Positions 22,843 to 31,674 of a stretch of 33,094 bases of DNA are shown piece by piece (the stretch's first letter is position 1; every line of letters begins with the position of its first letter). The translations under genes and the position numbers were made by a program. The notes below the pieces were generated by a model. It had not been told where the DNA came from and ran no database searches. It saw only the letters and a program-made list of their open reading frames with translations. The stretch spans positions 6,200 through 39,293 of the forward strand of contig CAJTMZ010000012.1 in NCBI GenBank assembly GCA_910577445.1, given 5' to 3'. This stretch comes from an uncultured Lachnospiraceae bacterium. Lineage in GTDB: Bacteria; Bacillota; Clostridia; Lachnospirales; Lachnospiraceae.

Positions 22843-24426
22843 TCACACGGCGGTAAAAGTCAGCACACTCACAGAGGCCGGCTTTGCCCTGTACAGAAAG
22901 CCGCCGTCCTTTTCTTCAGGCAGTGTTCCCTGTCTGCTCCGGATTTTATCAGGCTCCTCCGCACTGTTATAATCCTGTGCGTTCTCTGCAAAAATTGTCC
23001 GGACGCTCTCCGGCCGAAGCTTCCCGCCGTCTGAAAACTCGAGGAAAATCTCCTGCTCTTTCGCCATATCCGCATTGATAAGGTTGACAAAAACATGGTT
23101 TCCCTTCTCCGACGCAAAGGCATGGATATTTTCCAAGGTGCTTCCTCCGGCTTTCCCGAAAGCTCCTTCTCCGGAAATGACAGAGGAAGTATTTTCAGTT
23201 CTCAGCGAAAGTTTTTCCGCGCCTCTGTGTACCTTATACATCATAAAAATATCGTAGTTCGGCGTCAGAATAGTCTGTTTTCCCTGCGTCAGAATCAGAG
23301 AATTCAGCACATTTACGGTCTGGGCAACGCAGGCCGCTTTCACCAGGCGGCAGTTCCTGTGAAAAATATCCAGCGTAAGCGCCGTGGTAATGGCGTCTCT
23401 CATAGTACACTGCTGCCAGAGCGCCGGACGGCTTTTAAAGGACGAGCCGTGCCAGTTTCCCCACTCTCCAACCACCAAATCGCATTTCGGTTCCGTAACC
23501 GGGAAAAAGCCTTCTGCTTCCGGAAATCCCGACAGCCCCTCCTGAATCAGGTCATACTGCTCTTTCAGCACATCTTCAAGCTCCAAGCATGAGTTTATCA
23601 CCTTATACCAGCCTTCCTCAGAAAAAGCAACGTCCCTGTCATCAGGATTTTCCACATTCCAATTATAAAAATGCAAATCCATGGCATCCAGCCTCGGCTG
23701 ACGGAACTGTCCAAGCGCTTTGAAAAATCTTCTGGTCCACTCCACTCTCTCTTTCGGCTTATTCCCGTCCGCACCGCTGGCAATGCGTTTCATGGAAAAA
23801 CCGCTGTCAGGGTTTCTGCTATCGCACAAAGGCATGGCAGAGGAATATTTCCGAAATTCCTCCGCATACATCTCCGCCGTCATATTTCCGCCGCCGGCCC
23901 AGCACTCATTACCGATTCCCCAATATTCTACCATAAAGGGTTCAGGCGAACCATTCTTTTTCCGCAGAAGAGACAGCTCCGTCTCCTCACGGCGGTTGCA
24001 GTACTCAACCCAATCCCGCATTTCTCCCACGCTGCCGCTTAAAAGGTTAATATTGAGCCAGGGCTTCGCGCCTGTTATCCGGCACAGCTCCATAAACTCA
24101 TGGATACCAAACTGATTATCGTCTCTCTCAAAGGTTCCGAAATTCTCGTTGTAGGTCACCGGCCTTTTGCTCCGCTCACCGATACCGTTTCGCCAGTGAT
24201 AGGTATCCGCATAGCAGCCTCCGGGCCATCGGATAATCGGCGGTTCAAGAGCTGACAGCGCATCCGCCGCAGCCTTGCGGATTCCTCCGTAATTTTCAAT
24301 TTCAGACTCTTCCCCCACCCAGATACCGTCATAAATACAGGCTCCTAAAAATTCAATAAAGTGACTGTGCAGCTCCGGCGATATTATGCCTTCCTTCTTA
24401 TTGCAGTCAATTATAATTCTGTTCAT
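22843..24426 (-). CDS. GH51 alpha-L-arabinofuranosidase
   Basis: A 527-residue intracellular enzyme of GH51, predicted to release alpha-L-arabinofuranose from arabinan, arabinoxylan or arabinogalactan oligomers. RWPGGCYADTYHWRNGIG (66-83) is a family signature; the acid/base is E174 in GIGNECWAGGG and the nucleophile E321 in VVGEWGNWHG. The (beta/alpha)8 barrel is followed by the usual C-terminal beta-sandwich. No signal peptide is present. The start codon lies about 58 bases beyond an intrinsic-terminator-like hairpin that separates it from the binding-protein gene. The upstream ribosome binding site (GGGGAAAAGAGGT) is adequate. Confidence 0.92.
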   Translation of the reverse strand: MNRIIIDCNKKEGIISPELHSHFIEFLGACIYDGIWVGEESEIENYGGIRKAAADALSALEPPIIRWPGGCYADTYHWRNGIGERSKRPVTYNENFGTFERDDNQFGIHEFMELCRITGAKPWLNINLLSGSVGEMRDWVEYCNRREETELSLLRKKNGSPEPFMVEYWGIGNECWAGGGNMTAEMYAEEFRKYSSAMPLCDSRNPDSGFSMKRIASGADGNKPKERVEWTRRFFKALGQFRQPRLDAMDLHFYNWNVENPDDRDVAFSEEGWYKVINSCLELEDVLKEQYDLIQEGLSGFPEAEGFFPVTEPKCDLVVGEWGNWHGSSFKSRPALWQQCTMRDAITTALTLDIFHRNCRLVKAACVAQTVNVLNSLILTQGKQTILTPNYDIFMMYKVHRGAEKLSLRTENTSSVISGEGAFGKAGGSTLENIHAFASEKGNHVFVNLINADMAKEQEIFLEFSDGGKLRPESVRTIFAENAQDYNSAEEPDKIRSRQGTLPEEKDGGFLYRAKPASVSVLTFTAV

Positions 24427-24483
24427 TCATACCTCTTTTCCCCGCAGCTATCCGCATATGACAAAGTTTATTTACATGCTGTG

Positions 24484-24527
24484 CAAAAAACAGGAACCGG
24501 CCGAATTTCCACCCGGCCAGCCCCTGT
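24484..24527 (-). terminator. Intrinsic terminator inside the GH51/GH42 operon
   Basis: On the minus strand, just after the solute-binding-protein gene, a 14-bp stem with three G-U wobbles (arms at 24514-24527 and 24490-24503, 10-base loop) is followed directly by six U residues. It lies between the transporter genes and the glycosidase genes, so it probably stops part of the transcripts and lowers GH51/GH42 relative to the binding protein. Confidence 0.72.
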
Positions 24528-24568
24528 CACTGCTTTTATATCTGTTTCAGACTATGTTCTTCCTGATA

Positions 24569-26230
24569 TTATTTGTTGGCGCTTACCCACGCGTCAAGCT
24601 GCTCCTGCTTTCCTGCCATAACCTCTTCAAGACCTGATGCATACAGAGCATCGTTTAACGCCTTGATGGTGCTGTCTACATTTGCGGAACCGCAGCTTCC
24701 TGTCAGGAGAGTTGCCCGATAGGTATCCCATGCGTTATTCAGAGCAGTAATCTGGGTAGCGTAATTAGAGCTGTCCCAAAGGAAACCGAATACCGGCGAA
24801 TAGTAAGCATTGTCATTATGGGTACGAAGCAAATCCCAGTAATCAGCCGACTTGCTTCCGTCGTTCCATACCAGAGAGTTAAACTGGTTGCCCATGCACC
24901 ATCCGGTATTCTGATGATATTTAAAGTTTCCGCCGTCCTCTCCGTCCACAAAGTATGCCGTGCCGTCGTCAAGAAGCTTGTAGTTCACACCCTCGATACC
25001 GTTCTGCCACAAATTGTAAACAGTAGAATCGCTGTACAGCGCGGAAATAAACTTGAACGCCATTTCCGGGTCTTCGCTGTTATTGGCAATACCGGTATTA
25101 TAGAAAGAAACATTGGTGGTTGTGATATAACCGTCGCTTCCGCCGCCTGTCTTGAAGTACAGAGCGTAGCACTCGCAGCCGTTTGCCGTCTCAGCCTCGG
25201 CAAGGAAGCCGGGCTTGATTGCCGTTGCATAGCTGAAAGTATTGCCTGCCTTCATCATGGTAGCCGTACCCTGTGTATCGGTAGCCGCATCCTTATAGAT
25301 ATATCCCTTGTCGTACCAGTCCGCCAGAAGGCTTACGGCATTCTTGAAGGTATCTGTCTCAAAAATATTTACAACGGTTGTGCTGTTGCGGTCTTTCTGC
25401 AGGTCAAGACCTCCGAAATAATCTACCAGATAATCAAAATCTGCAAATCTGTTTAACTGGTCCTGACTCGACAGGTAAAGAGGAATCATCTCTGGATGCG
25501 CTTCCTTTACCTTTGCAAAAATCTTCTCCGCCTCAGTCCAGTCCAAAGCCTCTCCGGAGAATGCATCATTCTTATCGCCAAGTCCGTACTCTTCCGTAAT
25601 GCCAAGCTCGTCGCAGATATCCGCTCTCATACAAAGACCGCCAAGCTCCACGGATTCCTTGTTTGCCGGGAAGCCGTACAGAACGCCGTTCATATTTCCA
25701 ACATAGGCATTCTCTTCTCCCAGCGCTTCTATAATTTTCTGCCCGTCAGCCGTCTCCATCAGCGGAGACATATCAAAGATACCGTTCATGTTAATCCAGC
25801 TTGCCGCCTGAACATAATAAACCGGCATTACATCCAGAGGGTCGCCGCCGGAAAGCATCAACTGTACGGTAGACTGCCATTCCGCCGCTCCCATGGGAAG
25901 GAATTCCACTTCCATATGGTAATTGGGAACCATGTACTCGTTGAGGGCGTCCTGAACCGCCGCTCTTGCCGCTTCGTCCTGATTGTAGAACTCCACATAT
26001 GCAAAGGTAAGATGATAGGGATTTTCCGCCGTATACTCCCCGTAGGAAGTTTTGGTGGTGGTTCCGTCGCTGGTAGCTCCTGCCGTTTCAGAGCCTGCGT
26101 CGCTTTCCGCACTTCCGCTGTCGGAGGTTCCCGCTCCTCCCGCATCGTTTCTGCCTGAGCCGCCGCATCCTGTCAGGAGACCAAATGCCATAGCCAGAAC
26201 CAACAAACTGCTAATCAATTTCTTCTTCAT
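24569..26230 (-). CDS. Solute-binding lipoprotein of the LplA/YtcQ type (second operon)
   Basis: An extracellular sugar-binding lipoprotein of 553 residues. The signal peptide MKKKLISSLLVLAMAFGLL ends in lipobox LTGC with C22, followed by a Gly/Ser/Asp-rich linker to about residue 65. The mature protein (about 490 residues) is larger than ordinary binding proteins and matches the CUT1 subgroup that pairs with LplB/LplC-type permeases, usually binding longer oligosaccharides. GGAGG 10 bases before the ATG at 26228-26230 decides the start over an upstream in-frame start at 26260. A hairpin precedes the gene and a terminator follows, so its transcript may be processed and stabilised separately. 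Confidence 0.88.
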   Translation of the reverse strand: MKKKLISSLLVLAMAFGLLTGCGGSGRNDAGGAGTSDSGSAESDAGSETAGATSDGTTTKTSYGEYTAENPYHLTFAYVEFYNQDEAARAAVQDALNEYMVPNYHMEVEFLPMGAAEWQSTVQLMLSGGDPLDVMPVYYVQAASWINMNGIFDMSPLMETADGQKIIEALGEENAYVGNMNGVLYGFPANKESVELGGLCMRADICDELGITEEYGLGDKNDAFSGEALDWTEAEKIFAKVKEAHPEMIPLYLSSQDQLNRFADFDYLVDYFGGLDLQKDRNSTTVVNIFETDTFKNAVSLLADWYDKGYIYKDAATDTQGTATMMKAGNTFSYATAIKPGFLAEAETANGCECYALYFKTGGGSDGYITTTNVSFYNTGIANNSEDPEMAFKFISALYSDSTVYNLWQNGIEGVNYKLLDDGTAYFVDGEDGGNFKYHQNTGWCMGNQFNSLVWNDGSKSADYWDLLRTHNDNAYYSPVFGFLWDSSNYATQITALNNAWDTYRATLLTGSCGSANVDSTIKALNDALYASGLEEVMAGKQEQLDAWVSANK

Positions 26231-26256
26231 TTCTTTTTCTCCTCCTTTTTGATTCC

Positions 26257-26292
26257 GCACATGTCCCCTCGCGCGTTCTGCCGGGCATGTGC
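26257..26292 (-). promoter_or_regulatory. Hairpin upstream of the second binding-protein gene
   Basis: Arms at 26283-26292 and 26257-26267 form a 10-bp stem with one bulged A and a 15-base loop (GCACATGCCC and GGGACATGTGC on the minus strand), ending 8 bases before the AAAAAGGAGG site. There is no U-run. It could mark an mRNA processing or stabilising site in the 142-base gap between the permease and binding-protein genes. A lone TATAAT at 26299-26304 has no -35. Confidence 0.5.
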
Positions 26293-26372
26293 ATTAAAAT
26301 TATATTGATAAGGCACTGTCCCGCCCTGCGGTTATGCCCTATATCAAACACCCTGTAATATGGCTGTATCCG

Positions 26373-27260
26373 TCAGCCCTTTACGCCGCCAAGAGTAAGA
26401 CCCTTGGAATAGTACTTCTGGAAGAAAGGGAATATCAACATAATCGGTAAAATCGCCACAAACGCAATTGCCATCTGAATAGCCGTTGACGGAATAGCCG
26501 ACGCCGCTGACGCCACATTGGAATTGCTGCTGCTGGCCAGATACTGGATATTGGTAACCATCTGGTTCAGAAGATTCTGTATATTGTACAGATTTTTGTT
26601 TCTTACCAGATAGTAAAGCCCGTTGGTCCAGTCGTTCCAGTATGTAAGTCCCGCAAAGGTTCCCATGGTTACCAGAATCGGTTTGCCAAGAGGAATTACA
26701 ATGCTGGTGAAAATCTTCATCTGGGACGCACCGTCAATCTCCGCCGCTTCATATAAACTGTCCGGAATACTGGTGGTGAAGAAAGTCCGAATCATCATAA
26801 CGTTCCAGGCGCTCACCAGGAAATTCGGAAGAAGCTGGGCAAAAAAAGTATCCTTCACGCCAAGGGAAGTCCATAACAGATAAGAAGGAACAATACCGCC
26901 GTTGAACAGCATAGTAAAAAACACGAAGAAATTCATAAATTTTCTTCCGGGCAGATTCCTGACAGACAGCGGGTACGCCATCAATGCCGACAACGACACA
27001 TTGATTGCCGTTCCTGCAAGCGTCACCAGAATACTGATTCCGTAAGCCGTCAGTATTTTCTGTCCCGACTGCATCAGATACCCGTAGGCTGCTCCTGAAA
27101 ACTTCTGCGGGAAAAAGGAATACCCGTTGGCAACCAGTACGTTCTCATCCGTGATGGATGACATAAACAAAAGTATAAATGGCAGGATGATTAAAAGCGT
27201 CCATATAACCATGACTACATTCGCCAGAATCTGAAATTTCGAAAATGGTTTCTCTCTCAT
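26373..27260 (-). CDS. CUT1 permease, LplC/YtcP type
   Basis: The second membrane subunit of the importer, 295 residues, with about six membrane segments. The EAA motif is YEAAEIDGASQMKIF..IPLGKP (about residues 178-203) and the C-terminus FPFFQKYYSKGLTLGGVKG is the standard end for this subgroup. An ATG at 27266 is possible, but GGGAGGGG lies 6 bases before the ATG at 27258-27260, which I prefer. It follows the LplB-type permease gene by 13 bases. Confidence 0.9.
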   Translation of the reverse strand: MREKPFSKFQILANVVMVIWTLLIILPFILLFMSSITDENVLVANGYSFFPQKFSGAAYGYLMQSGQKILTAYGISILVTLAGTAINVSLSALMAYPLSVRNLPGRKFMNFFVFFTMLFNGGIVPSYLLWTSLGVKDTFFAQLLPNFLVSAWNVMMIRTFFTTSIPDSLYEAAEIDGASQMKIFTSIVIPLGKPILVTMGTFAGLTYWNDWTNGLYYLVRNKNLYNIQNLLNQMVTNIQYLASSSNSNVASAASAIPSTAIQMAIAFVAILPIMLIFPFFQKYYSKGLTLGGVKG

Positions 27261-27273
27261 AGTCATCCCCTCC

Positions 27274-28203
27274 CTAGAATAATGCGTTTTCTTCGCTTAT
27301 CTTCCTGACTACCATGTTAGCCGTCAGAACAAGAATAAAGCCTATGATAGACTGATAAAAGCCTGCCGCCGCGGACATACCCACGTTGGACTGCTCCATC
27401 AGGCCGCGGTACACATAAGTATCAATAACATTGGTGGTCGAGTAAATCATTCCCGCATTTCTCGGCACCTGATAGAACAGACCGAAATCGGAATAGAAGA
27501 TACGGCCCACACTCATCAGGGTCAGGGTGATAATCGTCGGCACCAAGGAAGGCAGCGTAATATTTTTAATCTGCAGCCATTTGGTCGCTCCGTCCAGCTC
27601 TGCCGCCTCGTACAGCGACGGGTCAATACCGTTGATGCTGGATATGTAAATCAGACATCCGTATCCGATTCCCTTCCAGGTATTCACGAATATCAGAATA
27701 AACGGCCAGTACTTTGCCTCCGAATACCAGTTAATCGGTTCCTTTCCAAACAGAGGAAGGATGGAATTGTTCATAATACCGCTGCTCTGGCTTAAAAAGG
27801 CAAATACAATATAGCCGATAATAACGGCTGACATCAGATAAGGAAACAAAATCGCGCTCTGATATACCTTCTGCAGCTTCTTGTTGACGGTATCGCAGAT
27901 AAAAATGGCAAACGCGATTCCTACTACAAGATTGATGGCGATAAACGCCAGGTTGTAAAGAATTGTGTTCCGGGTAATCACCCAGGCGTCGGGAGTTGCA
28001 AACAGGAATCTGAAATTCTCAATTCCGTTCCACGGGCTCCCCCAAATGCCGCTTCTTACATTGTATTGCTTAAACGCCACTACAAGGCCGCCCATGGGAA
28101 TGTAGTTGTTAATCAGCAGATACAACGCGCCCGGCAGAAACATCAGATACAAAGGTAAGTATCTTTTCAATTTCTTAACTTTACTGCCCATTCTTTTCCA
28201 CAT
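27274..28203 (-). CDS. CUT1 permease, LplB/YtcP-partner type
   Basis: The first membrane subunit of the second importer, 309 residues. Its N-terminus YLPLYLMFLPGALYLLINNYIPMGGLVVAFKQYN is diagnostic of LplB-like permeases, and the EAA motif YEAAELDGATKW..ITLP is complete. Two start codons are possible: the ATG at 28203 used here, which sits right behind AAAGG, and an internal one four codons later (MGSKVKK) with a better-spaced AAAGGA. The 116-base gap to the upstream gene holds no clear promoter or terminator. Confidence 0.9.
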   Translation of the reverse strand: MWKRMGSKVKKLKRYLPLYLMFLPGALYLLINNYIPMGGLVVAFKQYNVRSGIWGSPWNGIENFRFLFATPDAWVITRNTILYNLAFIAINLVVGIAFAIFICDTVNKKLQKVYQSAILFPYLMSAVIIGYIVFAFLSQSSGIMNNSILPLFGKEPINWYSEAKYWPFILIFVNTWKGIGYGCLIYISSINGIDPSLYEAAELDGATKWLQIKNITLPSLVPTIITLTLMSVGRIFYSDFGLFYQVPRNAGMIYSTTNVIDTYVYRGLMEQSNVGMSAAAGFYQSIIGFILVLTANMVVRKISEENALF

Positions 28204-28319
28204 CCTTTCAATTTTTTATAATCATTTTTCAAATACATGCATTACTCACACGCTTCTTTCAGGCCGCATGCCTATTCACGAAACGCGGTTAAGCCTCTCC
28301 CCGACATGCCCCCTTTCTC

Positions 28320-29258
28320 TCACGGCTTCTTTGGCGGGAAATTGATGGCGAGCTTGGCAAAAAAGTCTTCCAGCGTCAGCCTTGCATTCACCTGATTGTA
28401 AACCCGTATCGGCCGGTTATTGTTGTCAAAAGAATACTTCATGGTTTTATAAGCAATGGTGGGAGCTCTCATCATGTCAAAAACGTCCGTCTTCTCGCTC
28501 TCCTCCATCAAAACTCCGATTGTGGGGGAATCTCCAAGCCCCCACATCTCTCCGTGGGGCCAGTGAGGTATGTGCGCCAGTTTATTATTAAACTCCACCA
28601 TCTGCCGGAAAAGATAATTTCCGATTTCGCCACATGGCATTACCTTTCTCTGAAGCTCCGCAAGGGAAACCGCCATCTGCTTATATACGTTCATGGGTAT
28701 CTGCCACAGCGTTACGTTGGATTTCATTATTACATTGGCCGCCGCAATATCCTGCATCAGATTAAACTCAAAACCGCCTTCCGGATACTGCGCGCCTCCA
28801 ATCCAGATAACCGTCATCCGGGAGACGATTTCAGGCTTCATCAGTACGGCGCTTGCGATATCCGTAAGCCCTCCCTGCGCCGCCACATATAAGGGATGGG
28901 AATCCTCCTTCATGGCTTCCTCGATAATCAGCTCCGCCCCCGCCGACTGCTGCGGCGTTTCCTCATTCTTAAGGGGATATCCCGCTCCTTCCTCTACCCT
29001 GTACTCCCCTGAAACTCCCATAAGGGAAAGCACCTTGTTAATCTCGTCCACGCTGGCCTTTGCCGTATTGCCTTCCCCCCACTCCTGAGGATTGATATTG
29101 AAATGACCGCCGATAATTCCTTTAATAATGAACTTCGGCGTCATCAGGTGATGAGCTAAAGCAAACTGGTCGTCCGCCTCGTTTTTGCAGTCCGTGTGGA
29201 CAATCATCCGCACCTTTTTGGTATCCGGCACATCAAATTCATAATTCCACTTTTTCAC
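28320..29258 (-). CDS. Nucleoside-hydrolase superfamily protein
   Basis: A 312-residue protein related to inosine/uridine-preferring nucleoside hydrolases (PF01156-like). The calcium-binding N-terminal motif is HTDCKNEADDQFALAH: D23, D29 and D30 are kept, but the first Asp of the classical DTDPGxDD is H21 and two residues are inserted. GGLTDIASAV (129-138) matches the superfamily GPLTNIA loop, EFNLMQDIAAA (164-174) the EFNxxxDPEAA segment and GDSPTIGVLM (D243) the late metal Asp. Members hydrolyse N-ribosides, but this subgroup often sits in sugar operons and its substrate is unknown; a furanoside connected with arabinose is a possibility. GTG start with AAAGGAG 10 bases upstream; 18 bases after the AraC gene. 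Confidence 0.75.
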   Translation of the reverse strand: MKKWNYEFDVPDTKKVRMIVHTDCKNEADDQFALAHHLMTPKFIIKGIIGGHFNINPQEWGEGNTAKASVDEINKVLSLMGVSGEYRVEEGAGYPLKNEETPQQSAGAELIIEEAMKEDSHPLYVAAQGGLTDIASAVLMKPEIVSRMTVIWIGGAQYPEGGFEFNLMQDIAAANVIMKSNVTLWQIPMNVYKQMAVSLAELQRKVMPCGEIGNYLFRQMVEFNNKLAHIPHWPHGEMWGLGDSPTIGVLMEESEKTDVFDMMRAPTIAYKTMKYSFDNNNRPIRVYNQVNARLTLEDFFAKLAINFPPKKP

Positions 29259-29276
29259 ACAGGCCCTTCTCCTTTC

Positions 29277-30044
29277 TCAATATTTTGTTACATGATTGGC
29301 GTCCCGGTATTGTCTGGGCGTCATTCCCGTTTCCTTCTTGAAAACCGTTCCGAAATGGCTTTGGGAGGAATATCCTAAATAATCGCCGACTTCTGTAAGG
29401 GAGCGGTCCGAATATTTTAAAATATTTTTCGCGCGCTTTATTTTTTCCCTCTGGATATACTGCCCGATTGTGACTTCTTCCTCTTCCTTAAAAATGCGCT
29501 CCAGATAGATTACATTCAGATTCAGCTCCGCGGCTACGTCCCTGCTGCTGATGCGTTTGAAAATGTTCACCGCGATATAGTTTTTGCACTCGCCCACATA
29601 CATTCTCTTTTTGCCGGATTTTCTGTGCTCCGCGACCAGACCTGCATAAGTCAGCGCGGCCCGCTTTCTGATGGCGAGATATACCCGGACATCCATCGCC
29701 CCGGCAATCTGCTTTAAGAAAATATCGCTCACCAGAAAGCTTTCCCGGGAGGCAATCCCCGCCTCTATGGCGGCCCTGGCGGCAAGCGCTACCCAAATGG
29801 CCGTCATGTACTCCTCGTTTTTGCGCGAGCCTCTCTCAACCGCCTTCGGAAACGACAGCGGCGTCTGCAAAAGCCGTTCCACCAGCTTCACATTCCCATC
29901 CTTTATGGCCTGCATCAGTATCTGCTCGTCCCGGTAGCTGTGGTTGGTGTACTCTTCCTCATCCTCCATCCGAATCGCATATTCCAGTTGGCGCTTTTCC
30001 AAATCCGCAAGCGTTTCCGTAATTGTAATCTCGTTGTCTTTCAT
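29277..30044 (-). CDS. AraC/XylS-family regulator of the second sugar operon
   Basis: A 255-residue regulator. The double helix-turn-helix domain spans about 155-250, with SSRDVAAELNLNVIYLERIFKEE and LTEVGDYLGYSSQSHFGTVFKKETGMTPRQYR. The N-terminal 150 residues lack a recognisable AraC cupin; instead they look helical (LVERLLQ, MTAIWVALAARAAIEAG, IFLKQI), similar in style to AraC proteins whose sensor is a small helical domain with a conserved AAIEAG-like motif. The gene is first in the operon, 18 bases before the nucleoside-hydrolase-like gene, and is the likely activator. GAAGGG precedes the ATG by 6 bases. Confidence 0.85.
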   Translation of the reverse strand: MKDNEITITETLADLEKRQLEYAIRMEDEEEYTNHSYRDEQILMQAIKDGNVKLVERLLQTPLSFPKAVERGSRKNEEYMTAIWVALAARAAIEAGIASRESFLVSDIFLKQIAGAMDVRVYLAIRKRAALTYAGLVAEHRKSGKKRMYVGECKNYIAVNIFKRISSRDVAAELNLNVIYLERIFKEEEEVTIGQYIQREKIKRAKNILKYSDRSLTEVGDYLGYSSQSHFGTVFKKETGMTPRQYRDANHVTKY

Positions 30045-30155
30045 GGGACACCCTTCAATTTTTTATTATTATATCCATTGAACCGGCGCCGATATATCAG
30101 GATATGAACTTTTTTTGTGCAAAACAAACTCATTTTCTGTCAAAAAATTCCATAA
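30045..30155 (-). promoter_or_regulatory. Promoter region of the AraC operon
   Basis: A perfect TATAAT lies at 30068-30073 on the minus strand, 24 bases before the AraC start codon, but there is no -35 match at 16-18 bases. A TTGACA at 30138-30143 is too far away to pair with it. A poor -35 is common where an AraC protein activates. A short CGGCGCCG palindrome is at 30085-30092. Confidence 0.35.
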
Positions 30156-30191
30156 CAAAAAGGCCCGGACAAGCTTTGGCTTGTCTGAGCC
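30156..30191 (-). terminator. Rho-independent terminator after the MATE gene
   Basis: On the minus strand a 13-bp stem (arms 30179-30191 and 30162-30174, loop CAAA) is followed by TTTTTGTT. It isolates the MATE gene from the AraC operon. Confidence 0.75.
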
Positions 30192-30261
30192 CCTCTTTTA
30201 TGCTTAATCGCCTTAAAATATGAAACAGGTTACGCCTACCTTGCCGGCCGCCTTATCCCTC

Positions 30262-31623
30262 TCACATTTCTCTGGTGATATTCCTCACCCATATGTATTT
30301 TTTATAATGGACATATACCGCCCACAGCTTGACAATCTCGTCCAGATTGACGATACAGTAAACCGCCATCACAGGCAGACCGAAAACAAATGCCGACAAA
30401 AATCCCATCGGTACGGAGAAGCACCACATGGCTCCCACATTTCCCACCATATCGAATTTGGAATCGCCGCCCGCGCAGAAAATGCCGTCCAGAACGGTGG
30501 TGTTTACGGACTGCGCCATAATGTTAAGGCCGCAGAATAACAGCATATACTGCAGATAATGGGCCGCCGTCTCGCTAAGAGGCGCAATCCTGACGATAAC
30601 CGGAGAAATCAGCATCAAAACGCCGCCGGTTGCAATTCCCACCACAATCGCCATCCGGGTAAGCCTGCCACCGTATTCTTTCGCCTTTGCCAGTTCCCCC
30701 GCGCCGAGAAGGTTTCCAATCATTACTCCCGCGCCGCCGCTGACGCCGCGAATCAGGCAGGATAAAAGGCTCTTTGCAATGGTTGTGATGGAATTTGCCG
30801 CCACCGCGTCGCTTCCTAAATGTCCCATAATCACGGAGTACAGCACGTAGGCAATCCCCCATACCAAAGACGCCCCCAAAACCGGCATGGTGTACCGCCA
30901 GAAATCACCACGCAAAGCCTCGTCCACTGCCCGGAGCATACCGCCCCAAATCACCCGCACGTGGCCCGGACGCTTCGTTTCCAGGTAGCTCCAGATAAGC
31001 TCCACCAGCCTTGCGCAGACCGTGGCGTAAGCCGCTCCCCGAATCCCCAGCGCCGGAAATCCCATAAGGCCGAAAATCAATAAAGCGTTCAAAACCACAT
31101 TCAGCGCGACCGCAGTGGAACTGATACGGGAGCTTACCGCCGCGTATCCCGTATTTTTCAATAAAATCAAATAAACCTGCGAAATTCCGCACAACAGGTA
31201 AGATAACGCAACCGCCCGAAGATACATGGCGCCGCTGGAAACAAGAGCCGCGTCGCTGGTAAAAATCCGCATCAGAAGCTCCGGCGCAAAAGCCGCCGCT
31301 ATCGTGAAAAAACCGCTGAAAATCAGGTTTGCACGAAGCGCGATGGGCATCACCGATTCAATGGCGCCTGCGTCCTTCTTTCCCCAATACTGAGCCGCCA
31401 TGATTCCGGCTCCCATGGCGATTCCGGTGACAAACAGACTCAGAACAAACTGTATCTGACCGGCCAGCGAAACTGCCGACAGGGAGGTCTGGTCTACCGC
31501 CCCCAACATAACCGCGTCCGTCGCGCTCACCAACGCAAGCATAAAATTCTGGATTGTGATGGGCAGCACCAATACCCGCAGCTTCTGATAAAACTCTTCC
31601 TGAAAATCAATTTTCTTAAACAT
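30262..31623 (-). CDS. MATE-family multidrug/cation antiporter
   Basis: A 453-residue integral membrane exporter with about twelve membrane helices in two homologous halves (about 15-215 and 235-440), as in the MATE/NorM-DinF families. Typical segments include LVLPITIQNFMLALVSATDAVMLG, QYWGKKDAGAI in the first half and MIGNLLGAGELAKAKEYG in the second. It would expel drugs or metabolites in exchange for Na+ or H+. An ATG at 31650 is in frame, but GGAGAAGAG before the ATG at 31621-31623 supports the later start. It follows the GT4 gene by about 50 bases and probably shares its transcript; substrate unknown. Confidence 0.9.
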   Translation of the reverse strand: MFKKIDFQEEFYQKLRVLVLPITIQNFMLALVSATDAVMLGAVDQTSLSAVSLAGQIQFVLSLFVTGIAMGAGIMAAQYWGKKDAGAIESVMPIALRANLIFSGFFTIAAAFAPELLMRIFTSDAALVSSGAMYLRAVALSYLLCGISQVYLILLKNTGYAAVSSRISSTAVALNVVLNALLIFGLMGFPALGIRGAAYATVCARLVELIWSYLETKRPGHVRVIWGGMLRAVDEALRGDFWRYTMPVLGASLVWGIAYVLYSVIMGHLGSDAVAANSITTIAKSLLSCLIRGVSGGAGVMIGNLLGAGELAKAKEYGGRLTRMAIVVGIATGGVLMLISPVIVRIAPLSETAAHYLQYMLLFCGLNIMAQSVNTTVLDGIFCAGGDSKFDMVGNVGAMWCFSVPMGFLSAFVFGLPVMAVYCIVNLDEIVKLWAVYVHYKKYIWVRNITREM

Positions 31624-31674
31624 GACTCTTCTCCATTCTTTATTTTTCATATATAAATCCCGGCTTAATGTCTG

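Noticed and set aside
25496..26158. 220-codon open frame on the plus strand
   Set aside because: Antisense to the binding lipoprotein gene; no motif or start signal supports it.
26293..26372. Internal promoter before the second binding-protein gene
   Set aside because: TATAAT at 26299-26304 has no -35 match at 16-19 bases and no extended -10.
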